Positions 20,831 to 33,429 of a DNA stretch of 64,000 nt are shown here, piece after piece; position 1 is the stretch's first letter; the number at the start of each line of letters is the position of its first letter. The position numbers and the translations under genes are program-made. The notes under the pieces are model-generated. The model saw only the letters and a program-made list of their open reading frames with translations. It was not told the DNA's origin and did no database searches. The DNA comes from Hanleya hanleyi (taxonomy: Eukaryota; Mollusca; Polyplacophora; Lepidopleurida; Hanleyidae), in NCBI GenBank assembly GCA_036873755.1, contig JAVTVY010018943.1, positions 1 through 64,000 on the forward strand, read 5' to 3'.

Positions 20831-22882
20831 TCTCAAAGTCTCAGTTAGGTTTTAAAAAGGGCTGTAGGACCACAGACCATATATTTGTAATGAAAACCTT
20901 AATAGATAAATACACTGGTAAGAAAAATAAGCTTCATGCTTGCTTCGTTGATTTCAGCAAAGCTTTTGACTCTGTCTGGCATGATGCCCTCTTCTTAAAA
21001 CTTCAGAAAGCTGGGATAACCGGTAACATATATAATGTTATAAAAAAACATGTATTGTCACAGCCAGTCTAGGGTTAAATCTGCAGCATGTTTGAGTGAT
21101 AGCTTCCCTATCACCAGAGGTGTTCATCAGGGTAATGTGTTAAGTCCGATACTTTTTAACATCTATATCAATGATCTGCTGGATGGCCTAAATGGTTGCA
21201 AGTCCCCCACCTTATGGGGCGAGTCTGTGCATTGCCTCGCATATGCTGATGACATTGTTCTGTTATCTCTGGATAGGGTAGACCTACAAGCGAAACTTCA
21301 TCACCTCGGTCTGTATATTAATAAGTGGGACCTATCTGTGAATATTAAAAAGACAAAAATTGTTACTTTTGGTTCCAACAAACCAGCTGGTTATAATTTC
21401 CATATTAATGGTAACCCAGTCGAGAGTGTTAATAAATACAAGTATCTTGGAATAATCTTACATAGTAATGGCTACTTCAATCAAGCAATTAGCAACCTAT
21501 CTTGTGCAGCCAAAAAAGCCATGTTCTCACTGAGGAATGCTGTGAACCCAAATGAATTGAATATCAAATTAGCATGTAACTTATTTGACTGTATTATACA
21601 ACCCATTCTGTTATATGGGGCAGAAGTTTGGCTTGGTTATGTTAACAAAGGAAGTATGTCTGTTGAATCAACCCTATTGAAGGATAACGATGTGGAAAGG
21701 GTCCATATTAAGTACTGTAAGCAAATACTTGGCGTACATACAAAAGCAGCCAACATGGCGGTTCTTGGTGAGCTCGGGAGAGCCCCACATTAAGTTGGCT
21801 GCTATAGTTAACTGTATTAATTTCTATCTACATATTGTAGCATCTAGCCCAACTTCATTGCTATATAAAGCCTATCTAGAACAAGTTGAGGCAGAAAGAG
21901 TGACTAATTGTAGTAATTGGGTGAGTTTTATTAAGAAGATCTTAGCAGATGTTGGTTGTGTATATCTCTGGGACAATCAAGGTTGTATTTACCCTAAATC
22001 TACATTGAAATTTATCAAAAAGAGAATCTTTGACATTTTTGTGTCCAGTTGGAGAGAGAAAATTACTAAATTTAGTAAATTAGAGACCTACTGCAGTCTC
22101 AAATACAAATTGCAGGCTGAAAATTGCATCTTCTCAATTCCCAATAGGCATCACCGAGTATCATTGACACAGTTTCGGATAAGTGCGCATAAACTACAAA
22201 TCGAAAGGGGGCGATATCAAAAAGACATCCCCAGAGATCAAAGACTCTGTACTTTTTGCCAAGTGCTCGAAGATGAGCAACATTTTCTTTTGGAATGTAA
22301 AAGATTCAAAACTGAGAGAGATATCTTGTTCAACACCATACAACCTCTTATGCCCAGTGATACATATACTCAATTATCAAATGCCCATTTACTTATTATG
22401 TTAATGACCTCGAAATCGCAGCCAATAATAAATGCCGTGGCAAAATTTGTCCATGTATGTTCGATAAAGCTGTAATAACGCATTGCCGACTCGCCATTAT
22501 TCTTACCCATATCACTGGGGTCTCCCCTGTCAATGAAGTTGTTGGCTTCCAAGCCCCACAACCCTGTTATGTTCTGTATGTATATGTATACACCATGTTT
22601 GTTTGTTTCTTGTAATTGTTAGTCTACGGGCACAATAGTGCAATGAAGTATCCATGATCCTATGTAACCCTATGTATCAGTGAATAGTTTTTGATCGTAT
22701 TGTTTTTATGTATTGCTTGTACTTTTTATATGTCCTGTGTGTATTGTTTTCTATGTATTGCTTGTATATTTTATATGTCCTGTACGTTCGCTTTTATGTG
22801 GTGCCTTTAGCCTTCGGGCAAAAACGAGCAATAAACTATCTATCTATCTATCATGAAGTGTGACACTTCTGGACAGTAAGGG

Positions 22883-24035
22883 AGTTATGGAAGACTGTTT
22901 GAGACATAACCACAGAATAATTGTCTGTGGTAAATATTTTTGTTGCAACAATATTGAGATGCCATGTAGTGGTATGAATTGAATAATGCGCGTTATTGTT
23001 TTGTGCAGAATACTTTTGTCATTACTGATCGAGTTTTCCCGTGTGAATCCTTTCTCTGACATCAAAGTTTTTCTTGCAATGAAATGGTATGTTAATTCTG
23101 TTTTGGAGTAAGTATGTTCTTATTGGTGTAGGCTGGAACGTAGAGTCTGATACTCTATAATCTGAAGAATTCGCATTTCTTGCAGATAGGATTCAAATGC
23201 CTAACATTGCCATTCGCAACCACTTGAATGTTACCAGAATTATTGCCCGTTTGAATGCCACCTCTTGACAGCGTTGAATATGACAATTGATGTGTCAGTG
23301 AATGACATTTTGACGTGTATTTCTTTAACCATGGATTTGCTTGGGACCCTTATCGCGCTTTTGTATATCCTTTGCATATGTTGTAATCTGTATGGCTATT
23401 GTTCTCAAATTTTGTTTCACTCGGTGACATTGTAATGCATGACCTGCAACTAGACAGTGCTCTGGAGACTGTGCTACGCGCCTATGTTTTTCCATCTTTG
23501 TATACTCCTTTGTAATGTTTTTGTTTTTGCTTTTTCTTTCTTTTGTCACTCTTGCCAGTGGGTGTGCGTTTTGGTGCACGGAACGTACTCTCACTTGAGG
23601 CCAAGTTTTGGTGTCTTGGCGACTGATGAACTGATCATTCACACGGCTTCTATCACTATTTCTTGTCTTCTTATTATTGTATTTTTCTTTTGCTTATTTC
23701 TTGTTTCACTGTTCTGACATTATCTTGCATGTAGGTTGGAGTTTTGACATTTTGATACAGATAAATGTTATTTGTTTTCATTTTCATGAACATGTAATGT
23801 GTTGATAAACTATTTTGGATTTGAAGCTGATGTATGAATTTTCCAGCAATTGTTTTGATATTGTGTTTTGAGCGCATTGTTTTGACATGTCCACACTTGT
23901 CAGTGACTGGCACGAGTCTCACATACCTAGAATACTTTCATTGAACTGATAGTAAATATGGCCTTATGACTTTACGCAATGAACATGGACTACGGTAATT
24001 GAATAAATTGTTTCCGGTATTCGACCGATATTTCT
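22883..24035. other. No recognisable gene
   Basis: T-rich AT sequence. Short frames on either strand lack domains. It ends at the target site of LINE 2. Confidence 0.5.
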
Positions 24036-24357
24036 TTTTTTTCTCTTGAATAAAATCTTTATTCTTCTATTCCCTTACAATCTTTCTTCCAAGTCGGGAA
24101 TTCTTAGAAGTTTTAATATTTCTGTATACATAACAATATATCACATTTAAAGCTTTTAAAGCTTCGTTTTCAGTGTCAACATTCTTTTGCTTATATTTAC
24201 TTTCTGATATTCCAGCACCTGGAATCTTAATAAAATTTCATTTTTGAATAAGGAGAATATATCAACATATTTGCTTTGTTGGTTTCTTATACAGTATCCC
24301 TTGTTGTAAATACTAAAACCTATTACGGTAAGTACAAAATTTAAATCGTAATTGGAT

Positions 24358-27300
24358 TTATCCATAGTTGTATCTATGACAATATGTTTCAGTCAGTTTC
24401 TCTTGGAAACCAATATTGCTCAACAATGAGCGTATTTTCCCCCAGAATCCAGCAAGATTTGAACATGTCATGAAAAAATGACTGTAATCGTCAAGTGTAT
24501 CACATATATTACAATTAGGATTGTCAAATATGCGCCACTTATGCAAGTTTTTTCCACATACAAGTATTCCATGTAGCAGCTTAACTCTGAATTGCTTTAA
24601 TATATTTTCGTTTAACTTGCACATTATAAATTCATAGATTTCTGTCCAGTATTCGTCCGTCACCGGAGTATTCAATACTTTTGACCACATTTGTGGGATA
24701 AATGGCGACACGAATTTTTTGCTAATGAGAGTTTGGTATATTTTTGCATTGCTTAAAACAATTGAGTTATTACTCTGGGATTGATAGTCAACATAGATAT
24801 GCTCGTTTGTACTAACATTATTATGTGAAAGCACATCTAACCATACATGCGGTATACATGATTTTAATAGCAGAAATTCTGAGATCCAGTTTCGTTTGTT
24901 ATTCAGCTTTTCCAAGATCACACTTTCCCTAAAATTGCCCGTCCCATCAAGAATATCCTTTATAGTGATAATGCCACTGTCTATCCATGTTTTAAAAAAC
25001 AATGTTTTCCCTTTGTGCTTAATGAATTTATTTCCCCAGATAATTTGGTCTTCCATTTCTCTGTAAATGATTGGTGGGTCTACTTGCCCGCCGCCACACT
25101 TGATCCAGGATGACAGAATTTCTTTATAAAATATGGGAAGCGTACATGCGTTTGGCAACGCATTAACGTCGTCCAGGTTCATTTTGAAAACCAAGAAGTC
25201 ATTTCCATAGCGATTCAAGTAAAAGCTAGGTAATACTTTCCAGTTTGTTACGTCACCATCTAGTAGACGTTTGACCCATCTGAATCGCAGTACGTGAAAA
25301 TAACTTTCTATATCTGGCATTCTAAGACCGCCTTCCTTAAAATTGCCTATTAGTGTCATTCTTTTTATTTTATCTTTTTTTCCATCCCATATATATGAAT
25401 ATAATATGCTGTTCAGTCTCTTGATTATATCATCTGGCACTGGTGTTACGGCCGCGATGCAGGTGAACATTGGTATGATCAGGGATTTTATTATCTGTAT
25501 TTTGCCAATTTTTGTGAGATTTCTTTTTCTCCAACAATCTATCAACTTTTGTGCTTTTTCCAACTTGTTGTTCCAGTTCAATATTTTACATTTATTTTTA
25601 TCATGACCAAAATATACGCCTAGAGCTTTAATTGGAACATTTTCCCACTTGATGTCACCTGGTTGTCGCCTACATTTCCGCTGCGCACCAAGCCAAAGCC
25701 CTTCCGTTTTGTTTTTGTTCAATACCAGACCGGAAACTCTTCCGAAACTCTGTACTAAGTCCAGGGCACGGTGTACCTCCCTTTCCGACCGTACAAATAC
25801 TGTTGTATCGTCTGCTAACTGGGATATTTTTAGATTCCATTTTGTTCCACTTAAGTTAACTTCAATTCCATTTATGCCGTTTCGTATATTATTAGCTAAA
25901 ACCTCAGCAGCTATTACAAACAGTAACGCCGATAGTGGACAGCCTTGACGGATTCCCCTATTTGGCTTAAAATCTTTGGTTTTCCAGCCGTTATTCAATA
26001 TACAGCTGTTAACATCAGAATACATTGCTTTAACCCAGCTAATAAAAGAATTACCAAAGCCAAAGTATTCCATTGTTTTTATCATAAACTCCCATTCTAT
26101 AGTATCAAAGGCTTTCTGAAAATCTAGGAAAAGAATAGCGCCCTCGATTTTAAAGTTGTCCGCATATTAGATGATGTCCTGAATTTGCCGAATATTATAG
26201 CCGATATATCTATTTTTTATGTATCCTGATTGATCTGTGCTGATAATCTTGGGTAGCACTTGCTGCAATCGCAACGCCAGCGACCGAGCGGCTATTTTAT
26301 AGTCGACATTTAATAATGTTATTGGCCTCCAGTTATCTAGAGATAGCGGGTTACCTTTTTTATACAACAGCGAAATTAAACCCCCGCGTTGGCTGCCAGA
26401 AAATGTACCATTCGTATATCCTTCATTTAATGACTGCACAACATAAATACCTATTTGTTCCCCAAAACACTTGTAGAATTCTACAGATAACCCATCCATT
26501 CCGGGACATTTGTTCAATTTCATCCCAGCAAGGGCTTCAGTACATTCCTCAAAGGTCAGCAAACCTCACATTTGAGAGATTCTGTTTCGTTTAGTATTTT
26601 ATCAAATTTTGTATTGTCCAGATATTTTTGAATGTCAGATAATTCCGGTTGAGATGACGTGTACAAGTTTTTATAGTAATCAACTAGAATATCGTTAACT
26701 ATGAATTGGTCACTTATGACATTTCCTTCGCCATCTTCCAGCGTTTTAATAATCTTTTTTGATTGTTTATTCTTTTCGAGGTTAATAAAATATTTAGTAT
26801 TTTTCTCTCCTTTTTCAATCCATTCAGCTCTTGCACGTATCTGTGCACCATTTGCTTCCTGTGTGTAGATGTTATTCAATTTTAATTCAACGCATTTAAT
26901 CTCATCTTCTAGTGACTCAGTATTTCTATTTTCCGAATTGTCGTATTCATGCAATTGTTTTTCCAAAACGTAGATTTTTGACTTACGTTTTCTTGCTTTT
27001 TGTTTAGAGTAACTATGATGGCTGTTTCTCTAATCGATATTTTCAATATCTCCCACTTTAGCCGAACGTCTAAAGCGCTATTGTCCTCTGATTCTGCAAA
27101 CTTATTTATTTCAGAGCCAATTAGTTCAATAAATTGCACGTCTTGCAGGAGGCTGTTGTTCATTTTCCAGTATCCTGGCCCTTTTGTTTGGTCACTTATA
27201 TGTATTTTAATCGAAACAGCCTGATGGTCAGTATAGCTAATCCGCACCGGCCTTATGTCTGCGGCTGTAATGTTACCAACAGCAAGAGAACTCACCAACC

Positions 27301-27948
27301 AAAAGTCAATCCTACTAGCTTCTCTGTTACCACGACGTCTCCAGGTAAACTGTGTGGTTTTAGAGTGGTTTGTTCTCCATACATCAATCAGACTTTGTGA
27401 TTTCAAACTTTGTGATTTCAAAAGTTTACCCAAACTTGCGACTGGTTTTCTAAGACGTGACCCGTTCGATTTCCTATCAACTGTAGGATTTAATACATCG
27501 TTGTAATCACCACCGATAAGTATCAGGCCCAATGCCTTTTCCGATATCATTTCGTTTAACTTTTTAAAGAAAATATTTCTATGTTTTTGGTCGTTTGGTG
27601 CGTAAACGTTGACCAACGTGTAAATGTTGCTTTCAATCTTGACGTTTAGTAAAATTACTCTACCGTCATTGTCATTATGAACGTCTATAATTTCCATGGC
27701 TAGCTCTTTTTTCCACATAATGGAAACACCTCTACTTGACGATGTGCCAAAAGAGTGGCGAATATATAAATCGAATTCTTTTTCGATTACTTTTTCCATT
27801 TCTGTTGTAAAATGGGTTTCTTGTATGAAAGCTATTTCTGCTTTCTGGTGTTTTATCCATGAAATAAGTCTATTTCTCTTATCTTTATTAGGCCCTGGGC
27901 GTTTAACGACACCAGGTGGATAATGTTCTTATTTCGTACATTCACCAT
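24358..27948 (-). pseudogene. LINE 2 ORF2: endonuclease-reverse transcriptase, broken
   Basis: The probable ATG is at 27948, giving MVNVRNKNIIHLVSLN. A frame change follows near 27890, then the endonuclease with IAFIQETHF (minus frame upstream of 27799), LILIGGDYNDVLNPTVDR and ISYTDHQAVSIKI. A frameshift near 26940 and another near 26560 precede the RT start (LNKCPGMDGLSVEFYK, DNWRPITLLNVDYKI). An in-frame TAA at about 26167 interrupts just before FLDFQKAFD. The frame 26085-24358 has GIRQGCPLSALLF, the catalytic box as LADD (25818-25807) rather than YADD, and a C-terminal CNICDTLDDYSHFFMTC zinc knuckle. Three frameshifts and one stop mean it is inactive. Confidence 0.85.
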
Positions 27949-28205
27949 GGCAGGTATCAGTTTGGGTATGTACGACTGACTCAGCAGAGAAATATGTGGA
28001 ACCTTCACGATAACTGCAAAGTGTTCTAAAGATGTCTATAATCATTTTTTTTGTGTTTTTTTGTGTACCAGTAATTTACAAGATTAAAATAATAAACCAT
28101 ATTTTTACTTATTTTAGTGTTAGATAAAACTATGTGAATGTACATCATTAGACGAAATGAAGTGTGCAAGGCACAGAGAATGTCATTATTGTACATTATC
28201 AATGA

Positions 28206-29306
28206 TTAGTCCTCGTTACTCGATTCACCTGTACATGTCTCGCCAGAGCTGTCGTCTGACAAGTCCTCGTCCTGTCTGGCGTCTGCTCGGTCGAAGTTGG
28301 CGCCGTGTTGTTTTAGTCTCTTTTGTTCGTTGTTTTTGTCTTCAGCCGGTGTCCGTGGTGTTCTGGCAGGGAGTTGTGTTGTTTTTTCAGCGTTGAAGTA
28401 GTCCGGAATACTTTCTTTCTGTCGTTGATCTTTCTGTTTCTTTTGAATTCTCCGTCGTCCCGCTGTTTTTGTCTGGGCCTTACCTCGGGGAACTGTTTTG
28501 CGGTTCTCGTTGTTAGTTGGAGTTGATAACACCTCAGCGTGGACGATCTTGTTTTCGCTGTTTGGTTGTTGTTCGTGTTCACCGTGGCTTGACTCGTTAA
28601 AGTCCGCATGGCAATCGGACTGTTTGTGACCGGATTTCAAACACCGCCTACATTTCCAATCATTTGTACAAACATTTGCCCTGTGATTTTTTCCCAGGCA
28701 CTTGCTACAATTAAGTTCTCTGTCTTCTGCATCCTGTCCGATATGGAACACTCTCGCCTTGAACAGCCCCATTTCCATAAATCGCGGCAACTGCTGTTTC
28801 AGTGGTTTCACATTGATAAGCCTATCCCCTGTTTCACAGTTTGTTAGTTTGCCATCAACACGTAGTTTTTCTCGCACAGGTTGGTCGACTATTTCGCAAC
28901 CTTTCAAAGCCAATGCTCTTGTAATCACCGTGTCCGACGCGGAGAGCGGGACATCCTTCACTCTAATCCGTATTTTATCCGTCCCATCTTCATGAAAGGG
29001 GTTGTTAGATAGTAACAGAACATTATTACCTCTCAAGTTTAGTCCTTTCGACAATATCTCCACTCTGTCTTCAATTTTCTCGAGGTATATTCTCCACAGG
29101 GAACGAACACGTTGTATCCCATTGATAAATTCAGGTTTGATGGTCACACTTAACGCTTTGAACAGTTCGACATTGTTTATGTACTGGTCAGACGTCGGTT
29201 TCGTGTATCCAAAGAAATCACTTTCTCGTAAGAACACCGGTTTACAACCAAGGGTGGTCTGCACTGCAGGTTGTTGTTGTTTCAGAGCCTATGCGTAATC
29301 CGCCAT
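28206..29306 (-). pseudogene. LINE 2 ORF1: zinc-knuckle nucleic-acid-binding protein
   Basis: The open frame of 352 residues runs from 29264 to 28206. The likely original start is the ATG at 29306, but codon six is TAG (29291-29289), a single change from CAG, so this copy begins with MADYA-stop. Two CCHC knuckles of C-X2-C-X4-H-X4-C type occur in tandem (CSKCLGKNHRANVC and CRRCLKSGHKQSDC). They follow an N-terminal RNA-binding-like region (RIRVKDVPLSASDTVITRAL). The C-terminus is highly charged, rich in Lys, Gln and Glu. ORF1 proteins of this type coat the element RNA. Confidence 0.8.
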
Positions 29307-29539
29307 ATTGAAACGTTCTTTGAATGTTCTTTGGTTATTTCAACAGCAGATATTTATCTCGTAAAGTCCATAAATCACACAATTTGCACCTGATTAACAG
29401 CTCCAGATGAAAGTAATGACTTTAAAAGCCAATAAACACTGCAAAACTGCCGATTAGTTGGGTAAAAAATTCGAATTCTCCAAATATTTGTCAGCGCTCA
29501 AATTCGACTGCCTTAGCTGGTCGCGCATGCGCTGTCTTC

Positions 29540-29692
29540 ACCGATATTTCTGATAACGACCTTGGCTATTCATAATGGACTATTCTTTGACATTTTGTTA
29601 TTGTTCTTGCTGCCTTATGCATTTTGCGTTTATACTTTGAGATGAATAAACGATCTTCGTTCGTATTTTTCATCTTCCATTGTCGGATGATA
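29540..29692. other. Unique flank between LINE 2 and R copy 2
   Basis: Contains the right target-site duplication of LINE 2 and about 140 bases without recognisable features. Confidence 0.5.
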
Positions 29693-30611
29693 TGTGAAAA
29701 ATCGATTCTTGACCACCATATAAATGGATAAAAGATATGTAAGATGTCAATTCTGGACCACCATATAAACGCATAAATTTCGACTTTTCATTTAACAATT
29801 TTATGTAACTGTGTGCATGCAAACCTTGGTATTATGATGTGTTTTGACAAACCTATTTCCGAAATACTATTCCATGACCCTTCAGGTCAGTTATTGTAAA
29901 CACAATTATTTGTGAGAATTAATTATGTAAGTTCAGATTTATACAGATAACGTAGAAACCGCTTATATAAGTATAATGATTTAACCTTGGTTTTGACGAA
30001 TGAATTATACAATGCGACAGATTTGTGATCTGTCTGTCATAATTGTACCGAAGCTGTAAGTACATCTATGTCGGGTTAAATTGACATTGTAAACGTCTAG
30101 TATTGTATATAACGGAATGAACGGCATATTATAGTCAGACTAGTAACACCAGGTCTCCATGATGGCTAAACCATCAGGTCTCATAGAGGCTCATGCTTCC
30201 GATAATAGTTATCGCTATCTCCAGTTCCGAAAAATGACTGACTACAGAACAGTCTGATGTTGATGAGGTTACCCTAGTCTGCCTACCAAATGATGCCGGT
30301 CATTCCTAAGATAGGTGGAATTCAAATTTCATAATGGCTTTGTTGCCAGGATCAAGACGGCAGCTTTCATAATGGCGTGGAATGAATTTACAATAAATCG
30401 GCTTAATATCCAACAGACGTTTTCGTTGTATCCCCTCTCATTTAAAGAGTTTGTCAAGACTTCGAGAAATCTCAGAAGCCGGACCTTGGAATCTATTATT
30501 GTTCAGGTTTTATGAGGACGATCCCTGTGTCTTGAGACGACTGTATGCGTTACAACATCTTAAAGATCACGCGCACAAGCCCTGTCGTCTTAAAGACCTC
30601 AAATTTCATAA
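29693..30611 (+). repeat. R repeat, copy 2
   Basis: A 919-base near-identical match to 12570-13482 with unrelated flanks on both sides. It has one extra block near 30062 (ACATCTATG) and a few substitutions. It is clearly a recent duplicate or a young mobile repeat. Confidence 0.9.
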
Positions 30612-32180
30612 GGTGGAGTGATTTGAGCCCAATCGGCTGTTTTCGCCAGTAGCTCAATATTTGAACCAGATGGACAGATGATGTCTCCCAATATACATAT
30701 TGTGCTGACAGGATAGTTTATGCCCGGAAAAATATGTTTATTTTGGATAAGTTTCTATCTTAAAACGTGAAACACAGTCAGATGAGTTATAGTCGTTTCC
30801 ATGCTATTCTTCAAACAGCTCACTGGGGGTAATACTGCACATATAACACTACAGCAAACAGAAACAGATTTTTAAACCTTCCCCAGTACAAATGTTCCTT
30901 CTGATTCGTCTGTTCGCATTTTGTTGTGAAAATCGAAATGGACGGGAACTATTCATAATGGAATACCATTCTACACTTGTCTTTCGCGTTTGTTGGCCAA
31001 TCGTCCAAACGAAGAACGTCCAAAAGCTTTTTTTTATGTCTGAACAAGACATCGATCCACTGTGTATATATATCACAGGAAGCCTAGGCAAAGTCGGTTA
31101 TCTTCACTCCCTTATAAACTCTGTTCATGAGCAGCGTCTCTGTTGTAGTTCCCACATCAACGTTGATTTAACGATCGAGTGGTGCTGGTCCGGCAATCGT
31201 CAAGTTAGTTTATTGTCTTTCACGTTCTAGAGTTCTATTGTTCCTCGCCATTCAAATCTGTACAACTGCTTCGTGTATTTCAGGAATAATTGACAGGAAT
31301 TTACAACAGTACGTCAATATATATATACCACAATATAATGTGTCCGTATATATCAGCTAATTTTGACTTGTTTGTTCTCGATATAGCTTCTCAGTGCATT
31401 TTAGGAGTACAAATAAACAAATGCCACTGGATGCTTTGTTCTTTTCTCTCTGTATGGAATACTATTATTTCCTTTGAACTTCTGTGAACGATTATATGTG
31501 CCGGGTGCAGAAAAAAGTCATTTGAGCTTATTCTTAATTGTGAATTTTTGGTAATGGTAATCACCATTAATTACTCTGCTCAAATTACCCGGCTCAATAT
31601 CGATGCCTGTTCAAGCGATTAAACTATAGACATGTGGGAACATTTTATTATTCATACCGTAATTTTCATTCCAAATGGTGGACATTAGCAATCTTCGCGT
31701 TAAGAAGACCACCTATGGACATTTCATTCATTTACATATTTGAGTGTTTTTCTTCGATTAGTCCTTCTAATTTCTGCTAATACACATCTGCAATATAAAA
31801 TGTATTTTTATAACTATGTCTCCATCAATGGTATATCGAAGATGATTTCTGAAAAGGACAGTGAAACGAAGCCAGTAAACTCTTTTATGATATTTTCCTT
31901 TCTGAAGTATATGAGAGCTCAAATACTTCTCAAGGTTTCGCTATAATGATGACAAGATAATATGTTAATCCATTGTGTGTGAAGTCGAAACTCGGATATT
32001 TTCTGTGAGTCTACCAATGAGATCGATCCACATGTGTTTATGGTTCATGCGTTCTACACATCACCCTTTATTCATGACAAAAGTCAGTATTTCCGTCATT
32101 GAAATGTAACTGTTTTGTGTACAGAGAAATAAAGAAAAAGCTGTGTACAGCAGAGGAAGACGATCATGATTTGGTTATTT
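30612..32180. other. No recognisable gene
   Basis: AT-rich sequence. Frames at 30.9-31.9 kb have no domain signature. Confidence 0.45.
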
Positions 32181-32189
32181 CGGAAAACA

Positions 32190-32460
32190 TTAGTAGTGGG
32201 AAAAGGAGAGTATATTGAGGTATAGAAGAAGGGGAAGATGTCGACGTGGCAAGACAACGACTAGAAGTTTCACGGGTGTGGAAAAGATCTGGGGTGTGGG
32301 GGAGATGTGGATCCCGAGTAGAGGTGGGGTAGATTTGCGATGTGGGTAGATCAGAGGCGTGGAACAGATCTCTGATGTGGGGTAGAACTGTGGTGTGGGA
32401 TAGAACAGTGATGTTGGGTAGATCTGGGTATGGGGTAGACGGGGGTTTTGGTCAATCAAT
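32190..32460 (+). repeat. Degenerate GTGTGGGGTAGATCTG repeat
   Basis: About ten worn copies of a unit of 16-24 bases around GGTGTGG(G)xxAGATCTG. The Pro/Thr/Tyr-rich minus-strand frame here is a by-product of the repeat. Confidence 0.7.
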
Positions 32461-32579
32461 TAATCGGTTTATACCATATAGTTCCGTGTTTTATCAAGTG
32501 ACATTTAAGAATAACTTATAACTTTACATCGTGAGGATAAGAACAAGAGAAGATAACTCTAGTTTAATTTTCTATAGTA

Positions 32580-32745
32580 TAATATATCTCAGTCAGGCTT
32601 AGGATGACTATTCATTTGGACGCTATCTAGATATGAACTACAGAGGCCCTATACTATAGCCCCGGGTTGAGCGGAATTAGACGCAAGTCAAGAAATGTAG
32701 AGCCAGAGATCTTGTAAGCTACAATTGTATTGTGTCGTCAGTGAG
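32580..32745 (-). mobile_element. Diverged T1 tail fragment
   Basis: CTCAGTCAGGCTTAGGATGA, CTATAGCCCCGGGTTGAGCG, GAATTAGACGCAAG and GAGATCTTGTAAGCTAC correspond in order to the T1 tail (CTCAGTCACGCTTTGATTGTG, CCTAGCCCCGGGTTAAGCGG and so on). Confidence 0.65.
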
Positions 32746-33425
32746 CGGCTATATGCCACATGAAGTTGAGTGAATTATATTAGAGGCGCTGCAAGGCGAG
32801 ATATGTAGACAACCTGCAGATATTCTAGATTATTGCTATCCAGAAATTCAAGCCTGAGACATTTGAACAGCTGATATTTTATCATAACCAATATGCACAT
32901 ATGAAGAATGGAAGTTGGGTTAATATAAGGGATGTGCTAAACAACAGCGGGAAAAGATGGCAACTCGTGGTAGAGTATCATCCATGTATTACTGATCAAC
33001 CAATTACATCAAAACATTGCAACACATCATTGCAGATTAATATAGAAAGATAATAGAGAGATACATCGACATGATAAAAGTGGTGTTTTTGTGGCAAATA
33101 CTTCCCTCTCACACAGAAATATTTCAAACGAGTGTTCACCGTGAGATACTTTAAGTTGAACGGCATGCCCGTAAGAAGTTGAATGTGCTTTTCACCCCAA
33201 ACTATTGTTATGCCACGCTGTAAACTGAGTATATGATAGTAGGTGTCATCTCGACCTGGACGCTTTCAGAGAAACTGCGGAATAATGTTAAAACTTGTCA
33301 CTGATAGCAATGCTCTCAATGTCAACTTCAAACCCCGGGTATTTTTTCTCCTGGGATTATGTGAAATATGTTATAGTAATAACTAAAGGCAGGAGATAAC
33401 TAAAGACAGAAGATACGCTCATACC
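32746..33425. other. No recognisable gene
   Basis: AT-rich. TTTCAAACGAGTGTTCACCGTGAGATACTTTAAGTTGAACGG (about 33123-33165) recurs in worn form at about 33664-33705, so some old repeat is present. Confidence 0.5.
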
Positions 33426-33429
33426 AGAT

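Larger units (their letters stand above)
18700..22475 (+). pseudogene. LINE 1 ORF2: endonuclease-reverse transcriptase, broken
   Basis: The endonuclease N-terminus reads SWNINGFITKVHGV and later IIGITETHS (about 18711-18872). It is cut by an 88-base T1 insertion and resumes at GGVAILVRDE. A frameshift near 19250 precedes DLNARTG. The frame 19317-20620 carries the endonuclease end (ISDHKAVSVKL) and the RT start (KSCGLDSISNEMI, NNYRGITLNSCMEKIF). A T2 insertion of about 200 bases splits the RT at 20631-20830. RT continues with FVDFSKAFDSVW, a frameshift near 21060, GVHQGNVLSPILF and the catalytic YADD at 21242-21253. One more frameshift near 21785 precedes the C-terminus with a Cys/His cluster (CTFCQVLEDEQHFLLEC). 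Two insertions and three frameshifts make it non-functional. Confidence 0.85.
18538..22851 (+). mobile_element. Non-LTR retrotransposon (dead LINE 1)
   Basis: It runs from just after CATGAAGT (18530-18537) to a (TATC)n tail before a second CATGAAGT (22852-22859), which I read as an 8-bp target-site duplication. It encodes an apurinic-type endonuclease followed by reverse transcriptase. The last part is AATAAACTATCTATCTATC, as in many LINE 3' ends. The 5' end carries a 105-base tandem duplication (cores at 18542 and 18647). The clade is uncertain; RTE/CR1-like is my best guess. Confidence 0.85.
15097..22882. mobile_element. DNA-transposon-like element with 21-bp perfect TIRs
   Basis: Bases 15097-15117 (beginning CCCTTACTGTCCAGAAG) are perfectly inverted at 22862-22882. 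Subterminal regions on both sides are filled with GAAGTGTCTTTGAAGT-type repeats (15110-15490 and 18240-18535). Removing the LINE at 18538-22851 leaves an element of about 3.5 kb. Its two sides then rejoin as CACACTTCACATGAAGTGTG, nearly palindromic. No transposase was seen, so it is probably non-autonomous. Flanking bases show no clear target-site duplication, so the superfamily is undetermined. Confidence 0.65.
24036..29539 (-). mobile_element. Near full-length L1/Tx1-like LINE (LINE 2)
   Basis: This minus-strand element is flanked by the perfect 12-base duplication ACCGATATTTCT (24024-24035 and 29540-29551). The 3' end has an A-rich stretch (the plus strand shows TTTTTTTTCTC at 24036). Two ORFs occur in the usual order: ORF1 with zinc knuckles (29306-28206), then ORF2 endonuclease-RT (27948-24358). 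At 5.5 kb it appears to be full length, but both ORFs carry lesions. Confidence 0.92.
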
